NCBI RefSeq assembly: GCF_014084105.1
Contig: NZ_CP048289.1
Span: forward strand, 1,559,922-1,623,921
Source: Streptacidiphilus sp. P02-A3a
GTDB taxonomy: Bacteria; Actinomycetota; Actinomycetes; Streptomycetales; Streptomycetaceae
Reading direction: 5' to 3'
Length of the DNA stretch: 64,000 nucleotides
Within the stretch, counting starts at the first letter, position 1. Every line of letters begins with the position of its first letter. The position numbers and the translations under genes were made by a program. The notes beneath the pieces are model-generated. The model made no database searches and had not been told where the DNA came from. It saw nothing but the letters and a program-made list of their open reading frames with translations. Below, in pieces: positions 20,172 through 28,223 of the stretch.

Positions 20172-21077
20172 GTGAGCGGCGACATGGTGATGCTGCCGGA
20201 GGAGTTCCGGGTGCCGGTGGTCGGCGGCGAGCTGGCGGTGCTGCGCTGGGCCGCCGACCGGCCGGACGCGCCGGTGGTGCTGGCGCTGCACGGGATCACC
20301 GGCAACGGCCTGTGCTGGGGCCCGGTCGCCGAGCGGCTCGCGGGCCGGGTCACCCTGGTCGCGCCGGACCTGCGCGGCCGGGCCGGGAGCGCCGCGATCG
20401 AGGGACCGTTCGGGGTGGCCGCGCACGCCGACGACGTCGCGGCGCTGGCCGCGGCGCTCGACCTGCCGGACGTGCTGCTGGTCGGGCACTCCATGGGGGC
20501 GTTCGTGGCGGCGCTCGCCGCGGTGCGGCATCCGGCGCTGGTGCGGTGGCTGCTGCTGGTCGACGGCGCGGTGGGCTTCCCGCTGCCCACCGGGCTGCCT
20601 CCGGACGAGCTGATCGGCTCGGTGATCGGCCCGGCGATGACCCGGCTGTCGATGACCTTCCCCGACCGCGCCGCGTACCGGGCCTTCTGGCAGCGGCATC
20701 CGGCCCTCGCCGGTGCCTGGTCGCCCTGGGTGGACGCCTACACCCAGCGCGACCTGGTCGGCACCGAACCGGAGCTGCGCTCCTCCTGCCGACTGGACGC
20801 GGTACGGGTCGACGGCATCGACCTGTTCGAGCCGGAGGTGCTGGCGGCGGTGCACCGGCTGCCCTGTCCGGCCGAGCTGCTCTGGGCCGCGCGGGGCCTG
20901 ATGGACGAACCGCAGGGCCTCTACGACGAGCAGCGGCTCACCGCCGCCGGGCTGGACCGGGAGCGGGTGGTGTCGCGGCCGGTCCCGGACACCAACCACT
21001 ACACCGTGCTGATCGGTGCGGTCGGCGCCGCGACCGTCGCCGAGCGGCTGCTCGCGGCGGCCGGGGTGGCGGACTAG
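20172..21077 (+). CDS. Alpha/beta-fold hydrolase
   Basis: A 301-residue cytoplasmic hydrolase. The oxyanion-hole motif LALHGITGNG is near residue 37, the nucleophile elbow VGHSMGAF has Ser near 107, and the likely catalytic His is in DTNHYTVL near 278. A cap region lies between. GTG at 20172 is preceded by GGGAGG with seven-base spacing, which rules out the longer upstream frame. The last four bases overlap the 3' end of the convergent AraC-type gene. The substrate (ester, lactone or epoxide) is not predictable. Confidence 0.9.
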   Translation: MSGDMVMLPEEFRVPVVGGELAVLRWAADRPDAPVVLALHGITGNGLCWGPVAERLAGRVTLVAPDLRGRAGSAAIEGPFGVAAHADDVAALAAALDLPDVLLVGHSMGAFVAALAAVRHPALVRWLLLVDGAVGFPLPTGLPPDELIGSVIGPAMTRLSMTFPDRAAYRAFWQRHPALAGAWSPWVDAYTQRDLVGTEPELRSSCRLDAVRVDGIDLFEPEVLAAVHRLPCPAELLWAARGLMDEPQGLYDEQRLTAAGLDRERVVSRPVPDTNHYTVLIGAVGAATVAERLLAAAGVAD

Positions 21078-21850
21078 CGGCCCTCGATCGGGAGTTGACG
21101 GTTGCGGTAGCGGCCGGGGGTCTCGCCGACGAGAGCGGCGAAAGCCTCGATGAAGGTCGTCGGATTGGCCCAGCCGCAGGCGAGAGCGGTGTCGGTGACG
21201 GACTTCCCCGCGGCGAGTCGGGTGAGCGCGTGGTGGACGCGGAGCTGGGTGCGCCACTGATGGAAGCTCATCCGGAGTTCCTGCCCGAAGAGTCGACTGA
21301 GCGTACGCTCGCTCGCCCCGACGCGCGCGCCGAGCTCGGCGAGGGTCTGCTGGTTGGCCGGGTCGGCGTAGAGGATGCCGGTCAGCGCCCGGAGCCGGTC
21401 GTCGGCCGGCTCGGGCAGGTGCAGCGGCTGCTCGGGCGCCGCGGTGAGCTCGTCGACGACGACCGCGTGCAGCCGGTCGACCGCCTCCGGTGGCCGCCCG
21501 CCGGTGTCCGCCGCCCCGGCCGTGAGGGCGAGCAGAGCTTCGCGGGCAAGCCCGGAGACCGTGAGCACGGCGGGATGCGCGGGCAGCCGGGCGGCGAGTG
21601 CGTCGCCCAGGAACAGAATCCGCATGTCCGCGTTGCCGTGCGCGGTGTGGTGGTGCTCGAAGGCCGCGGGAGTCCACGCCACCCGGGTCGGCGGAGCGAT
21701 CCAGGTACCCCTGGCGGTGGTCACGGACAGCACGCCGGTGGCCGGATAGACCAGGTGCCCCCGGTCGTGGGCATGGATGGGCAGCCGCTGCCCGTGCGCC
21801 AGGACGATACGGCCGCGTTCCGCGGGATCAAGATGGCGGGTTTCCCTCAT
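21074..21850 (-). CDS. AraC family transcriptional regulator (cupin + two HTH), NimR-like
   Basis: A 258-residue regulator with an N-terminal AraC-type cupin (RGRIVLAHGQRLPIHAHDRGHLVYPATGVLSV) and a C-terminal double HTH (TLAELGARVGASERTLSRLFGQELRMSFHQWRTQLR...DTALACGWANPTTFIEAF). It diverges by 55 bases from a CynX/NimT-family MFS gene. This arrangement matches E. coli nimR-nimT, where the regulator represses a 2-nitroimidazole exporter. By analogy this protein should control the neighbour. ATG 21850 is preferred over 21913, which would run into the MFS coding sequence. Confidence 0.92.
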   Translation of the reverse strand: MRETRHLDPAERGRIVLAHGQRLPIHAHDRGHLVYPATGVLSVTTARGTWIAPPTRVAWTPAAFEHHHTAHGNADMRILFLGDALAARLPAHPAVLTVSGLAREALLALTAGAADTGGRPPEAVDRLHAVVVDELTAAPEQPLHLPEPADDRLRALTGILYADPANQQTLAELGARVGASERTLSRLFGQELRMSFHQWRTQLRVHHALTRLAAGKSVTDTALACGWANPTTFIEAFAALVGETPGRYRNRQLPIEGR

Positions 21851-21905
21851 AGATTGGCATCCTATCGGTGGACCGCCGTCCCGGCTCCGCCGGAGAGTGG
21901 ACGGC
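21851..21905. promoter_or_regulatory. Divergent promoter/operator region of the AraC-MFS pair
   Basis: The 55-base gap must contain both promoters or at least the operator. It holds a small dyad, ATAG-N9-CTAT, near 21850-21866 and is AT-richer than its surroundings. The operator assignment is inferred from position only. Confidence 0.45.
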
Positions 21906-23192
21906 ATGAGCAACCCAGTGACCCATCAGGCCCCAGCGGCCCACCCGTCGGCGTCCCGGCAGCCGTCCCTTCCCGGACCGGCCGGGGCGCGCACCGTACG
22001 AGCGGCCTTCGCGTTCAGCCTGGCCGCGCTGAACCTGCGCATCGCCGTCGCGTCCCTGTCCCCCGTACTCACGGAGGTCCAGCACGACGAACACCTCTCA
22101 TCGTTCGGCGGCGGCGCCCTCTCGACGGTGCCGGTCGTCTGCTTCGGGGCGTTCGCGTTCCTCGCGCCTCGGCTCACCCGCCGCTGCGGACCCCACCACC
22201 TGCTGTGGTACGCGCTGCTCGCGCTGACCGGCGGCATCGTGCTGCGCTCGGTCCCGGGAGTGCTCGCCCTGTTCGGCGGCACCCTGATCGCCGGTGCGGC
22301 GATCGCGGTCGGCAACGTCCTCATGCCGCAGCTCATCAAGCACGACTTCGCCGGCCGCGCCGGACTGATGCTCGGCTGCTACTCCCTCGCCCTGTCCGCC
22401 GGAGCCGCGCTCGCCGCGGGCGTGGTCGTCCCGCTGGAGTCGGCCACCGGCTGGGGCTGGCGGCAGGTGCTCGCGCTGGGGGCGATCCCGTCCCTCATCG
22501 CCGCTCTCGCCTGGCTTCCCGAACTGCTCGTGCCGGACCGGCGTTCCCGGAACCGCCGACGGCAGGAGCTGGTGAGGCAAGCAGGGGCCGATACCGCCGC
22601 GCCCACACCCAGGGCGCTGTGGCGCGACCGAACCGCCTGGGCGGTGACCCTGTACATGGGTCTGCAGTCCCTCGGCTACTACGCGATCCTCTCCTGGCTG
22701 CCGACGCTCCTGCAGGACCACGGCATGAGCGACAGCCAGGCCGGATGGATGCTCTCCTTCTCCAGCTTCCCCGGCATGGCCGCGTCCTTCGCGGCGCCCT
22801 GGCTACAGCAGCGCCTGCGCCCGGCCTTCGTCTCGCCCCTGGCGGCCGCCCTGCTGTGCGCGACCGGCTTCGTCGGCCTGCTCACGTCCCCCGTGTCGGG
22901 CGCCTACCTCTGGATGACCGCCCTCGGACTGGGCCAGGGCCTCGCCATCAGTCTCGCCCTCGGCTACATCGTCGCCCGCTCGCCCGACGCGCACCACACC
23001 GGGCGGCTCTCGACGATGGCCCAGGGGATCGGCTACCTCATCGCCTGCCTCGGCCCGCTCGGTCTCGGCCTGCTGCGCTCCGCGAGCGGGGGATGGTCGC
23101 TGCCGGTCGCCGTACTGCTCGCGGTGCTCGCCGCGCAGACCGTCGCGGCCTTCGGCGCGAGCCGCGACCGCCACGTCCTGGCGTCCTCCTGA
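21906..23192 (+). CDS. CynX/NimT family MFS transporter
   Basis: A 428-residue, twelve-helix major facilitator. The first helix segment FAFSLAALNLRIAVASLSPVLTEVQ is typical for CynX/NimT proteins (cyanate or 2-nitroimidazole transport in E. coli). Other family-like features are VGNVLMPQLIKHDFAGRAGLMLGCYSLAL and WAVTLYMGLQSLGYYAILSWLPTLL. It starts divergently from an AraC-family regulator that likely controls it. Export of a toxic small molecule is the most likely role. Confidence 0.92.
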   Translation: MSNPVTHQAPAAHPSASRQPSLPGPAGARTVRAAFAFSLAALNLRIAVASLSPVLTEVQHDEHLSSFGGGALSTVPVVCFGAFAFLAPRLTRRCGPHHLLWYALLALTGGIVLRSVPGVLALFGGTLIAGAAIAVGNVLMPQLIKHDFAGRAGLMLGCYSLALSAGAALAAGVVVPLESATGWGWRQVLALGAIPSLIAALAWLPELLVPDRRSRNRRRQELVRQAGADTAAPTPRALWRDRTAWAVTLYMGLQSLGYYAILSWLPTLLQDHGMSDSQAGWMLSFSSFPGMAASFAAPWLQQRLRPAFVSPLAAALLCATGFVGLLTSPVSGAYLWMTALGLGQGLAISLALGYIVARSPDAHHTGRLSTMAQGIGYLIACLGPLGLGLLRSASGGWSLPVAVLLAVLAAQTVAAFGASRDRHVLASS

Positions 23193-23507
23193 AGGGCAGC
23201 GGTCCGCGACCAGGGCACCGACATGGTGACGGTCCGTCAAGTACGGTCTGCCGGTCGTCTTTGCGCATGTTTTGGACAGCCGTGCTGCTTCCGACAGGGC
23301 CCGGGCGCGGCGGTGCGAGGATGTCCGTGGACGCCCTCCGAGTACGCTGCTGCGGCGCGCCGCGGAGGGCGAGGCGCTGGCCGTCTCGCCGGTAGTGGGA
23401 CGACACCCCTGGTGGTGCGGGTTGTGCTGGTAAGACCGCACCGCTGACGGTTCCTGGGGCCCCCGGTTCCCGCCGCTGCGGCGCGGACCGGACGAGGGGG
23501 CTACCCG
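23193..23507. other. Intergenic region
   Basis: About 315 bases with no convincing gene. It separates the MFS gene from the glycine-rich protein gene, which has a clear ribosome site (GAGGGGGC) at its 3' end. TTGCGCATGTTTTGGACAG near 23260 is a locally AT-rich stretch that could carry a promoter. Confidence 0.4.
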
Positions 23508-24455
23508 ATGCTTTCGATCACCCAGTTACCGCGGCCGCAGGGCCGATCGCGCCGACGCGTCGCGGCGCTGGCCCTGTCCGGTGCGCTGGCCGCGGGCGGC
23601 TTGCTGGTGGTGGCCGGTCCGGCCCGGGCCGCGACCGGCTGCACGACGGTCGTGTCGGGTGCGACGACGACGGTCACCTGCTCGGGCTCGGCCGAGGACA
23701 TCCTGGTCCCGGCCGGGGTCAGTAGCGCGGTGGTGACCCTGGACGGAGCCGCCGGTGGGCCCTCGGCCAGCGGTGTGCCCGGCGGCCGGGGCGCCCACCT
23801 GGTGGCCACCATCCCGGTCACGGCGGGCACGTACCTGGCGATCTTCGCCGGTTCGAAGGGGCTGGTGGCGGGCCCCGGTCCCAACTACGGCGGAGCCGGT
23901 GGCGGCGGCGTGGCGATCGCGACCGCGACCGCCCCCGGCACCACCCTGCTCTTCGCCGGCGCCGGGGGCGGCGCGAGCGGTGCCGGCACCGGTGCCGTTC
24001 CCTTCGCGGCCGTCCCCGGTGGCGACAGCGGGAGCCCCGGAGCCGCCGGCGGTGGCGTGCCCGGGGTTGCCGCGGGTGGCGGCGGGGGCGGTGCCGGCAC
24101 GCCGACCGTACCCGGTGCGGGCGGAATCGGAGGGGTGGGCAGCACGGCCTCGGGGCCGAACGGCGACCCCGCCATCGCCTCGCAGGGCAACGGCGGCCAG
24201 CTGAATTGGCACTTCCTCGCGCCGGCCGGCAGTGGCGGTGACGGCGGCGACGGCTACCCCAACGGCGGCGGCGCGGGCGGTGCCGGTGGGACCGGGAACG
24301 TGTCCGGCACGGGTGTCGCCGGGGGCGCGGGTGGCAGCGGTGGCGGCGGGGCCAGCTACATCTCCGCCACCGTTCCCGGGACGCCGTCCTCGGTGACCAA
24401 TGGCGTCAACACGGGCGACGGCAAGGCCGTGATGGTGTTCACCGTCGGCGTCTGA
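23508..24455 (+). CDS. Secreted glycine-rich protein
   Basis: A 315-residue exported protein. The n-region RSRRR and hydrophobic stretch ALALSGALAAGGLLVVAGPARA-A predict signal-peptide cleavage near residue 42. Residues 43-110 form a short beta domain (EDILVPAGVSSAVVTLDGAAGG...GRGAHLVATIPVTAGTYLAIFAG). Residues 115-300 are glycine/alanine-rich GGxGG sequence, ending in SYISATVPG...GKAVMVFTVGV. This order resembles the glycine-rich (ALK-like) secreted family common in Streptomyces. An extracellular structural or adhesive role is plausible but unproven. Its gene is preceded by GAGGGGG. Confidence 0.85.
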   Translation: MLSITQLPRPQGRSRRRVAALALSGALAAGGLLVVAGPARAATGCTTVVSGATTTVTCSGSAEDILVPAGVSSAVVTLDGAAGGPSASGVPGGRGAHLVATIPVTAGTYLAIFAGSKGLVAGPGPNYGGAGGGGVAIATATAPGTTLLFAGAGGGASGAGTGAVPFAAVPGGDSGSPGAAGGGVPGVAAGGGGGGAGTPTVPGAGGIGGVGSTASGPNGDPAIASQGNGGQLNWHFLAPAGSGGDGGDGYPNGGGAGGAGGTGNVSGTGVAGGAGGSGGGGASYISATVPGTPSSVTNGVNTGDGKAVMVFTVGV

Positions 24456-24567
24456 CGCCCCGCTGACGCCGACTCGCCGGCTGCCAGGGGGTGCGGCCGC
24501 AGCGCGCGCTGGAAGTTCCAGGGAGCGCCGCGGCCGGGCAGGGCCTGGGCTCTCGGGGCGGGTGACG

Positions 24568-25383
24568 TCAGTGCGCGGTCCAGCCGCCGTCCAGGGTGAC
24601 CGAGGAGCCGGTGATGTAACCGGTGTCCGGGGAGCACAGCCACAGCGCCGCCCGGGCCACCTCCTCCGGCTCGATCAGCCGCTTGATCGCGCTGCGCTCC
24701 AGCATCACCCGCTCGATCACGTCCTCCGCCGGGATCCCGTGGGCCAGCGCCTGGTTGGCGATCTGCTCCTCCACCAGCGGGGTGCGCACATAGCCGGGGT
24801 TGATGCAGTTGCTGGTCACCCCGTGCTCGGCGGCCTCCAGCGCGACCACCTTGCTCAGCCCCTCCAGGCCGTGCTTCGCGGTCACGTAGGCGCTCTTGAA
24901 CGGGCTGGCGCGGAGCCCGTGCACCGAGGAGATGTTGACCACCCGTCCCCACCCCTGCCGGTACATGTGCGGCAGGGTGCGGTGCAGGATCCGGAACGGG
25001 GCCTCCACCATCACCCGCTGGATCAGGGTGAACCGCTCCGGCGGGAAGTCCTGGAGCGGCGCCACGTGTTGCAGCCCGGCGTTGTTGACGACGATGTCGG
25101 CGTCGTCGGGCAGCGAGTCCACGGCGGCGGCGTCGGACAGGTCGACCACCAGCGCCGTGCCGCCGACCTCCGCCGCGACCCGCCGCGCGCCCTCGGCGGC
25201 GATGTCCACCACGTACACGGCGGCCCCGGCGTCGGCCAGGGCCACCGCGCAGGCCCGTCCGATGCCGCTGGCGGCGCCGGTGACCAGGGCTGTTCTACCG
25301 GTGAGGAACCGACCGGCGGTAGCGGCGGTCGCGAGTGGCCGGGCCGCGGGCGCGTCCGGGCCGGGGCTCTGATTTCTCTGCAT
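24568..25383 (-). CDS. bdhA: 3-hydroxybutyrate dehydrogenase (SDR family)
   Basis: A 271-residue short-chain dehydrogenase oxidising (R)-3-hydroxybutyrate to acetoacetate with NAD+. The Rossmann motif TGAASGIG is near residue 35, then NNAG in VVNNAGLQHVAPLQDFP. The catalytic Ser is in NISSVHG and Tyr/Lys in YVTAKHG. The region NPGYVRTPLVEEQI...ERSAIKRLIEPEEVA is diagnostic of D-3-hydroxybutyrate dehydrogenases. The N-terminus has about 20 extra residues before the first strand. ATG 25383 lacks a good ribosome site; an in-frame GTG at 25392 or leaderless translation is possible. Confidence 0.93.
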   Translation of the reverse strand: MQRNQSPGPDAPAARPLATAATAGRFLTGRTALVTGAASGIGRACAVALADAGAAVYVVDIAAEGARRVAAEVGGTALVVDLSDAAAVDSLPDDADIVVNNAGLQHVAPLQDFPPERFTLIQRVMVEAPFRILHRTLPHMYRQGWGRVVNISSVHGLRASPFKSAYVTAKHGLEGLSKVVALEAAEHGVTSNCINPGYVRTPLVEEQIANQALAHGIPAEDVIERVMLERSAIKRLIEPEEVARAALWLCSPDTGYITGSSVTLDGGWTAH

Positions 25384-25586
25384 GGTCGACACGCTAGGAA
25401 GCCGGACGGGGTCAGCACATGTGACGGGCCTCCATAGTTCCGACCGGTTTCCTGGCACTGGCGGACATACGGCCGCCGCCCGCGCGGCCACCCGCTCGGC
25501 GCAGCACAGCGGGTGGCGCGCCCCGCGCCGGTCGAGACTGGGCGGTGACCGGCTGTCCGCACCGCGATCCCCACGGAGCCACCCTG

Positions 25587-26114
25587 ATGAACACGAAGCG
25601 GATGACGACGAAGCGGATGAAGACGAAGCGGATCAGGACGGGGCGGATCAGGACGAGGTGCCGCCTCGCGGCCGCCGCCCTGCTCACCGCTGTCGTCGTC
25701 GGGCCGGTGTCGGGCTGCGGCAGCGGCGCGGCCTCCGACCTGGCGTCCTCGGCGACCTCGGCGGCCGGCGCGCTGGGCTCCTCGGCGGCGTCGGCCGCCG
25801 CGTCGGCCGCGTCCTCGGCCCTGGGTTCGATCAAGGACAGCATCAGCGCCACCGCGGACGTCAAGGCGGCGCCGCCGGTCACCACCTCCGACGGGCGCAC
25901 CACCTCCGAGTTGACGGTCAGCAACCCGACCTCGGACCAGCACACCTACACGATCTCCGTCTCGTTCAAGAACAAGGACGGTTCGCTGCTCGACGTGGTG
26001 GTGCTGACCGTCTCGAACGTGCCGGGGCACGCCACCGTCCAGTCGACCGCCCGCAGCACCCACGACATCAACGGCGCCACCAGCGCCGACGTCACCGCTG
26101 CCGTCCGACACTGA
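25587..26114 (+). CDS. Lipoprotein with FxLYD-like domain
   Basis: A 175-residue exported lipoprotein. The n-region is unusual: a five-residue repeat (TKRMT, TKRMK, TKRIR, TGRIR) gives a long, highly basic stretch before the hydrophobic core. The lipobox is VSG-C in VVVGPVSGCGSG. Residues about 45-75 are Ala/Ser-rich, and the C-terminal beta domain (TSELTVSNPTSDQHTYTISVSFKNKDGSLLD) resembles FxLYD domains. ATG 25587 has GGAG nine bases upstream. It diverges from bdhA and overlaps the 3' end of the small reverse-strand gene by 23 bases. Confidence 0.83.
   Translation: MNTKRMTTKRMKTKRIRTGRIRTRCRLAAAALLTAVVVGPVSGCGSGAASDLASSATSAAGALGSSAASAAASAASSALGSIKDSISATADVKAAPPVTTSDGRTTSELTVSNPTSDQHTYTISVSFKNKDGSLLDVVVLTVSNVPGHATVQSTARSTHDINGATSADVTAAVRH
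25593..25652 (+). repeat. 15-bp tandem repeat inside the lipoprotein signal peptide
   Basis: Four head-to-tail units starting ACGAAGCGGATGACG at 25593, 25608, 25623 and 25638, with a few substitutions. The period is a multiple of three, so copy number changes would lengthen or shorten the basic n-region without shifting the frame. Confidence 0.85.
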
Positions 26115-26298
26115 ACCCGCGGCCGGAGACCAGCCGGGCCCACTCGCGGTCCGGTTCGCCCGGGACGGTGCGCCCGGCGCTGCGCCAGTCGGCGACGAGC
26201 CGGGTGTAGACCGGTTCGTCGCCGCTGGGTCGCGGCGGCGCGGGTAACCGCTCGCGTGCCGGCAGCAGGGTCACGGCGGTCCACCGGGATGAGGTCAT
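26092..26298 (-). CDS. Small hypothetical protein
   Basis: A 68-residue frame starting MTSSRWTAVTLLPARERL and containing VYTRLVADWRSAGRTVPGEPDREWARLV, a pattern familiar from small uncharacterised actinomycete proteins. It has no signal peptide or membrane helix. ATG 26298 is used; a TTG nine bases upstream is possible. The ribosome site is weak. Its 3' end overlaps the convergent lipoprotein gene by 23 bases, which lowers confidence. Confidence 0.5.
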   Translation of the reverse strand: MTSSRWTAVTLLPARERLPAPPRPSGDEPVYTRLVADWRSAGRTVPGEPDREWARLVSGRGFSVGRQR

Positions 26299-26354
26299 AC
26301 CAGGCAAACGCCGATCCGGCCCCGGGCGTCACGCCCGCTACGCCGACCCGGGGA

Positions 26355-27062
26355 TCACCCTGAGTCACCGTCATCGGGCCGGTCCCCGGCGCCCCCGGCG
26401 TCCCCGGCGCCCCCGGCGTTCCCGGCGCCGTCGTCGGTCCCGGCCCGCGCCGCCGCCTCGCGCTGCTTCCGCCCCCGGCGGTGGTGCCAGACCGCCAGCG
26501 CGGCCAGGACCAGTACCGCCAGGACGATCAGCGCCACCCGGCCCGCCTCGCCGGCCACCCTCCGGTAGGCCGCGCCCGCGCTGTACCCGAGGGCGGTGTA
26601 GGTCACCCCCCAGACCAGCCCGCCCAGCGCGTTGAACAGCAGGAACGTCCGGTAGCGCAGCCGCGACATGCCCGCGATGGCGGGCATCAGGGCGCGGAAG
26701 AAGGCGATGAAGCGCCCCAGGAAGACCGCCGTCGCGCCCCGGCGCCGGACCAGGTCCTCGGCGGCGGCGATCCGGTCCTGGTGCGCCCGCAGCGGACGGG
26801 AGGTCAGGATCGCCGGGCCGAAGCGGCGGCCGACCTCGTACCCCACCGAGTCCCCGGCGATCGCCGCGAACACGACGGTGACCGCCACCCAGTAGACCGA
26901 GGCGTGTCCCTGTGCGGCGAGTGCCCCGGCCAGCAGCACGGCCGACTCGCCGGGCAGGACGAAGCCGAAGAACAGCGCGTCCTCGCAGAAGACCAGCGCC
27001 CCGACCACCGCGTAGACGCTGGGGCCGGAGAGCCCGGCGAGCCAGTCGGTGATCCGGTGCAC
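26355..27062 (-). CDS. DedA family membrane protein
   Basis: A 235-residue integral membrane protein of the DedA/VTT (SNARE-associated) family, proposed to be lipid flippases or proton-dependent transporters. It starts VHRITDWLAGLSGPSVYAVVGALVFCEDALFFGFVLPGE, with the conserved acidic residues and PGE. It contains the family motif LGRFIAFFRALMPAIAGMSRLRYRTFLLFNALGG. The C-terminal tail is polar, with a repeated GAGxAGGAGDAGG element coded by a short tandem repeat near 26388-26430. GTG 27062 has GAGGG eight bases before it. It diverges from the YihY gene at 27225. Confidence 0.92.
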   Translation of the reverse strand: MHRITDWLAGLSGPSVYAVVGALVFCEDALFFGFVLPGESAVLLAGALAAQGHASVYWVAVTVVFAAIAGDSVGYEVGRRFGPAILTSRPLRAHQDRIAAAEDLVRRRGATAVFLGRFIAFFRALMPAIAGMSRLRYRTFLLFNALGGLVWGVTYTALGYSAGAAYRRVAGEAGRVALIVLAVLVLAALAVWHHRRGRKQREAAARAGTDDGAGNAGGAGDAGGAGDRPDDGDSG

Positions 27063-27224
27063 GACCCCACCCTCGCGGTCCGGGGGCCGGGCGCCCCGCG
27101 CGACCCGCTGGTTCCGGGCGAATGCGCTCCAACGGACGCCGTTACCGGGCTCCCGGATCGCGGGGCGGGCGGGGATCGCTTTGACTGGGAGCCGGACCGC
27201 TGACGGACGGGAGGCAGCCACAGC

Positions 27225-28223
27225 ATGCACGCCCCGGCGGTCTGGACGGACCTGGCGGCCCGCGGTCGGGCACGGGCGGTCGTGGCCAGGCAGTGGTTCG
27301 ACCGGACCCGCGCCGAGGCCGAGCGGCGCTTCCCGGTGCTGACCGAGCTGACCTCGCGGCTGCTGTCGGCCAATCTGCTGGACGCCGCCAGCCGCCTCGC
27401 CGCCCAGGCCTTCCTGACCACGATCCCGTTGCTGTTCGCCTTCTCCGCGTTCGCCCCGGAGGCGGTCCGCGACCAGCTGATGAGCTCGGTCCGCGCGGTG
27501 TTCGGGCTGACCGGCGCCGCCGGCCAGCAGTTCCAGCAGGTGGTGAACGGCGGTACCGGCACCGAGGGCGAGGAGTTCCGGGAGACCACCGGCGTGATCG
27601 GGGCGCTGATGGCGCTGATCTCCGCCACCAGCTTCAGCCGGGCCATGACCCGGCTCTGCGAGCGGGCCTGGCGGCTGCCCAAGTCCGGGGCGCGGGTGGG
27701 GGCCTGGCGCTGGCTGGTGTGGGTGCTGGTGCTGGTGGCGCTGCTGCTGTTCCAGGGACCGGTGCGGGACGGCTTCGGCGCGGGGCTGTGGCTGGGTGTG
27801 CCGCTGAGCTTCCTGGACGGCGTCGCGGTCTGGTGGTGGAGCCAGCACCTGCTGCTCGCCGGGCGGGTGCCGTGGCTGCCGCTGCTGCCGGGTTCGGTGC
27901 TGGCGTCGGCGGCGCTGACCGCGATGGCGCTGACCGCCCGGATCTACATCCCGAACGCGCTGAACCGGGCCCTGGGCGAGTACGGCTCGCTGGGGCTGGT
28001 GCTGACGCTGCTGTCCTGGCTGATCGCCCTGTGCGCGGCGCTCACCTTCGCCGTCACCATCGGCGCGGTGCTGGCCGAGGGGCCGCCGCTGAACCGCTGG
28101 CTGCCGCCGGTCCCGCGCCCGCCCGCCGGGCCGGGCGCCGCGGCCGGGCCCGCCGGGCGGCCCGCCGCCGACCAGTCCGCCGCCGACCAGTCCGCCGCCG
28201 ACCAGCAGGGGAGTACCGCGTGA
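27225..28223 (+). CDS. YihY/virulence factor BrkB family membrane protein
   Basis: A 332-residue inner-membrane protein with about six helices. The early motif ANLLDAASRLAAQAFLTTIPLLFAFSAFAP and the late segment ALTARIYIPNALNRALGEYGSLGLVLTLLSWLIALCAAL match the YihY/BrkB family. The function of the family is not settled. The C-terminal tail carries AADQS repeated three times. GGGAGG precedes the ATG. The stop overlaps the GTG of the next gene (GTGA at 28220-28223), so the two are coupled. Confidence 0.92.
   Translation: MHAPAVWTDLAARGRARAVVARQWFDRTRAEAERRFPVLTELTSRLLSANLLDAASRLAAQAFLTTIPLLFAFSAFAPEAVRDQLMSSVRAVFGLTGAAGQQFQQVVNGGTGTEGEEFRETTGVIGALMALISATSFSRAMTRLCERAWRLPKSGARVGAWRWLVWVLVLVALLLFQGPVRDGFGAGLWLGVPLSFLDGVAVWWWSQHLLLAGRVPWLPLLPGSVLASAALTAMALTARIYIPNALNRALGEYGSLGLVLTLLSWLIALCAALTFAVTIGAVLAEGPPLNRWLPPVPRPPAGPGAAAGPAGRPAADQSAADQSAADQQGSTA

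Noticed and set aside
18587-21077. P450 plus hydrolase as part of a natural-product cluster
   Set aside because: No scaffold synthase, tailoring set or transporter nearby; they are divergent single genes.
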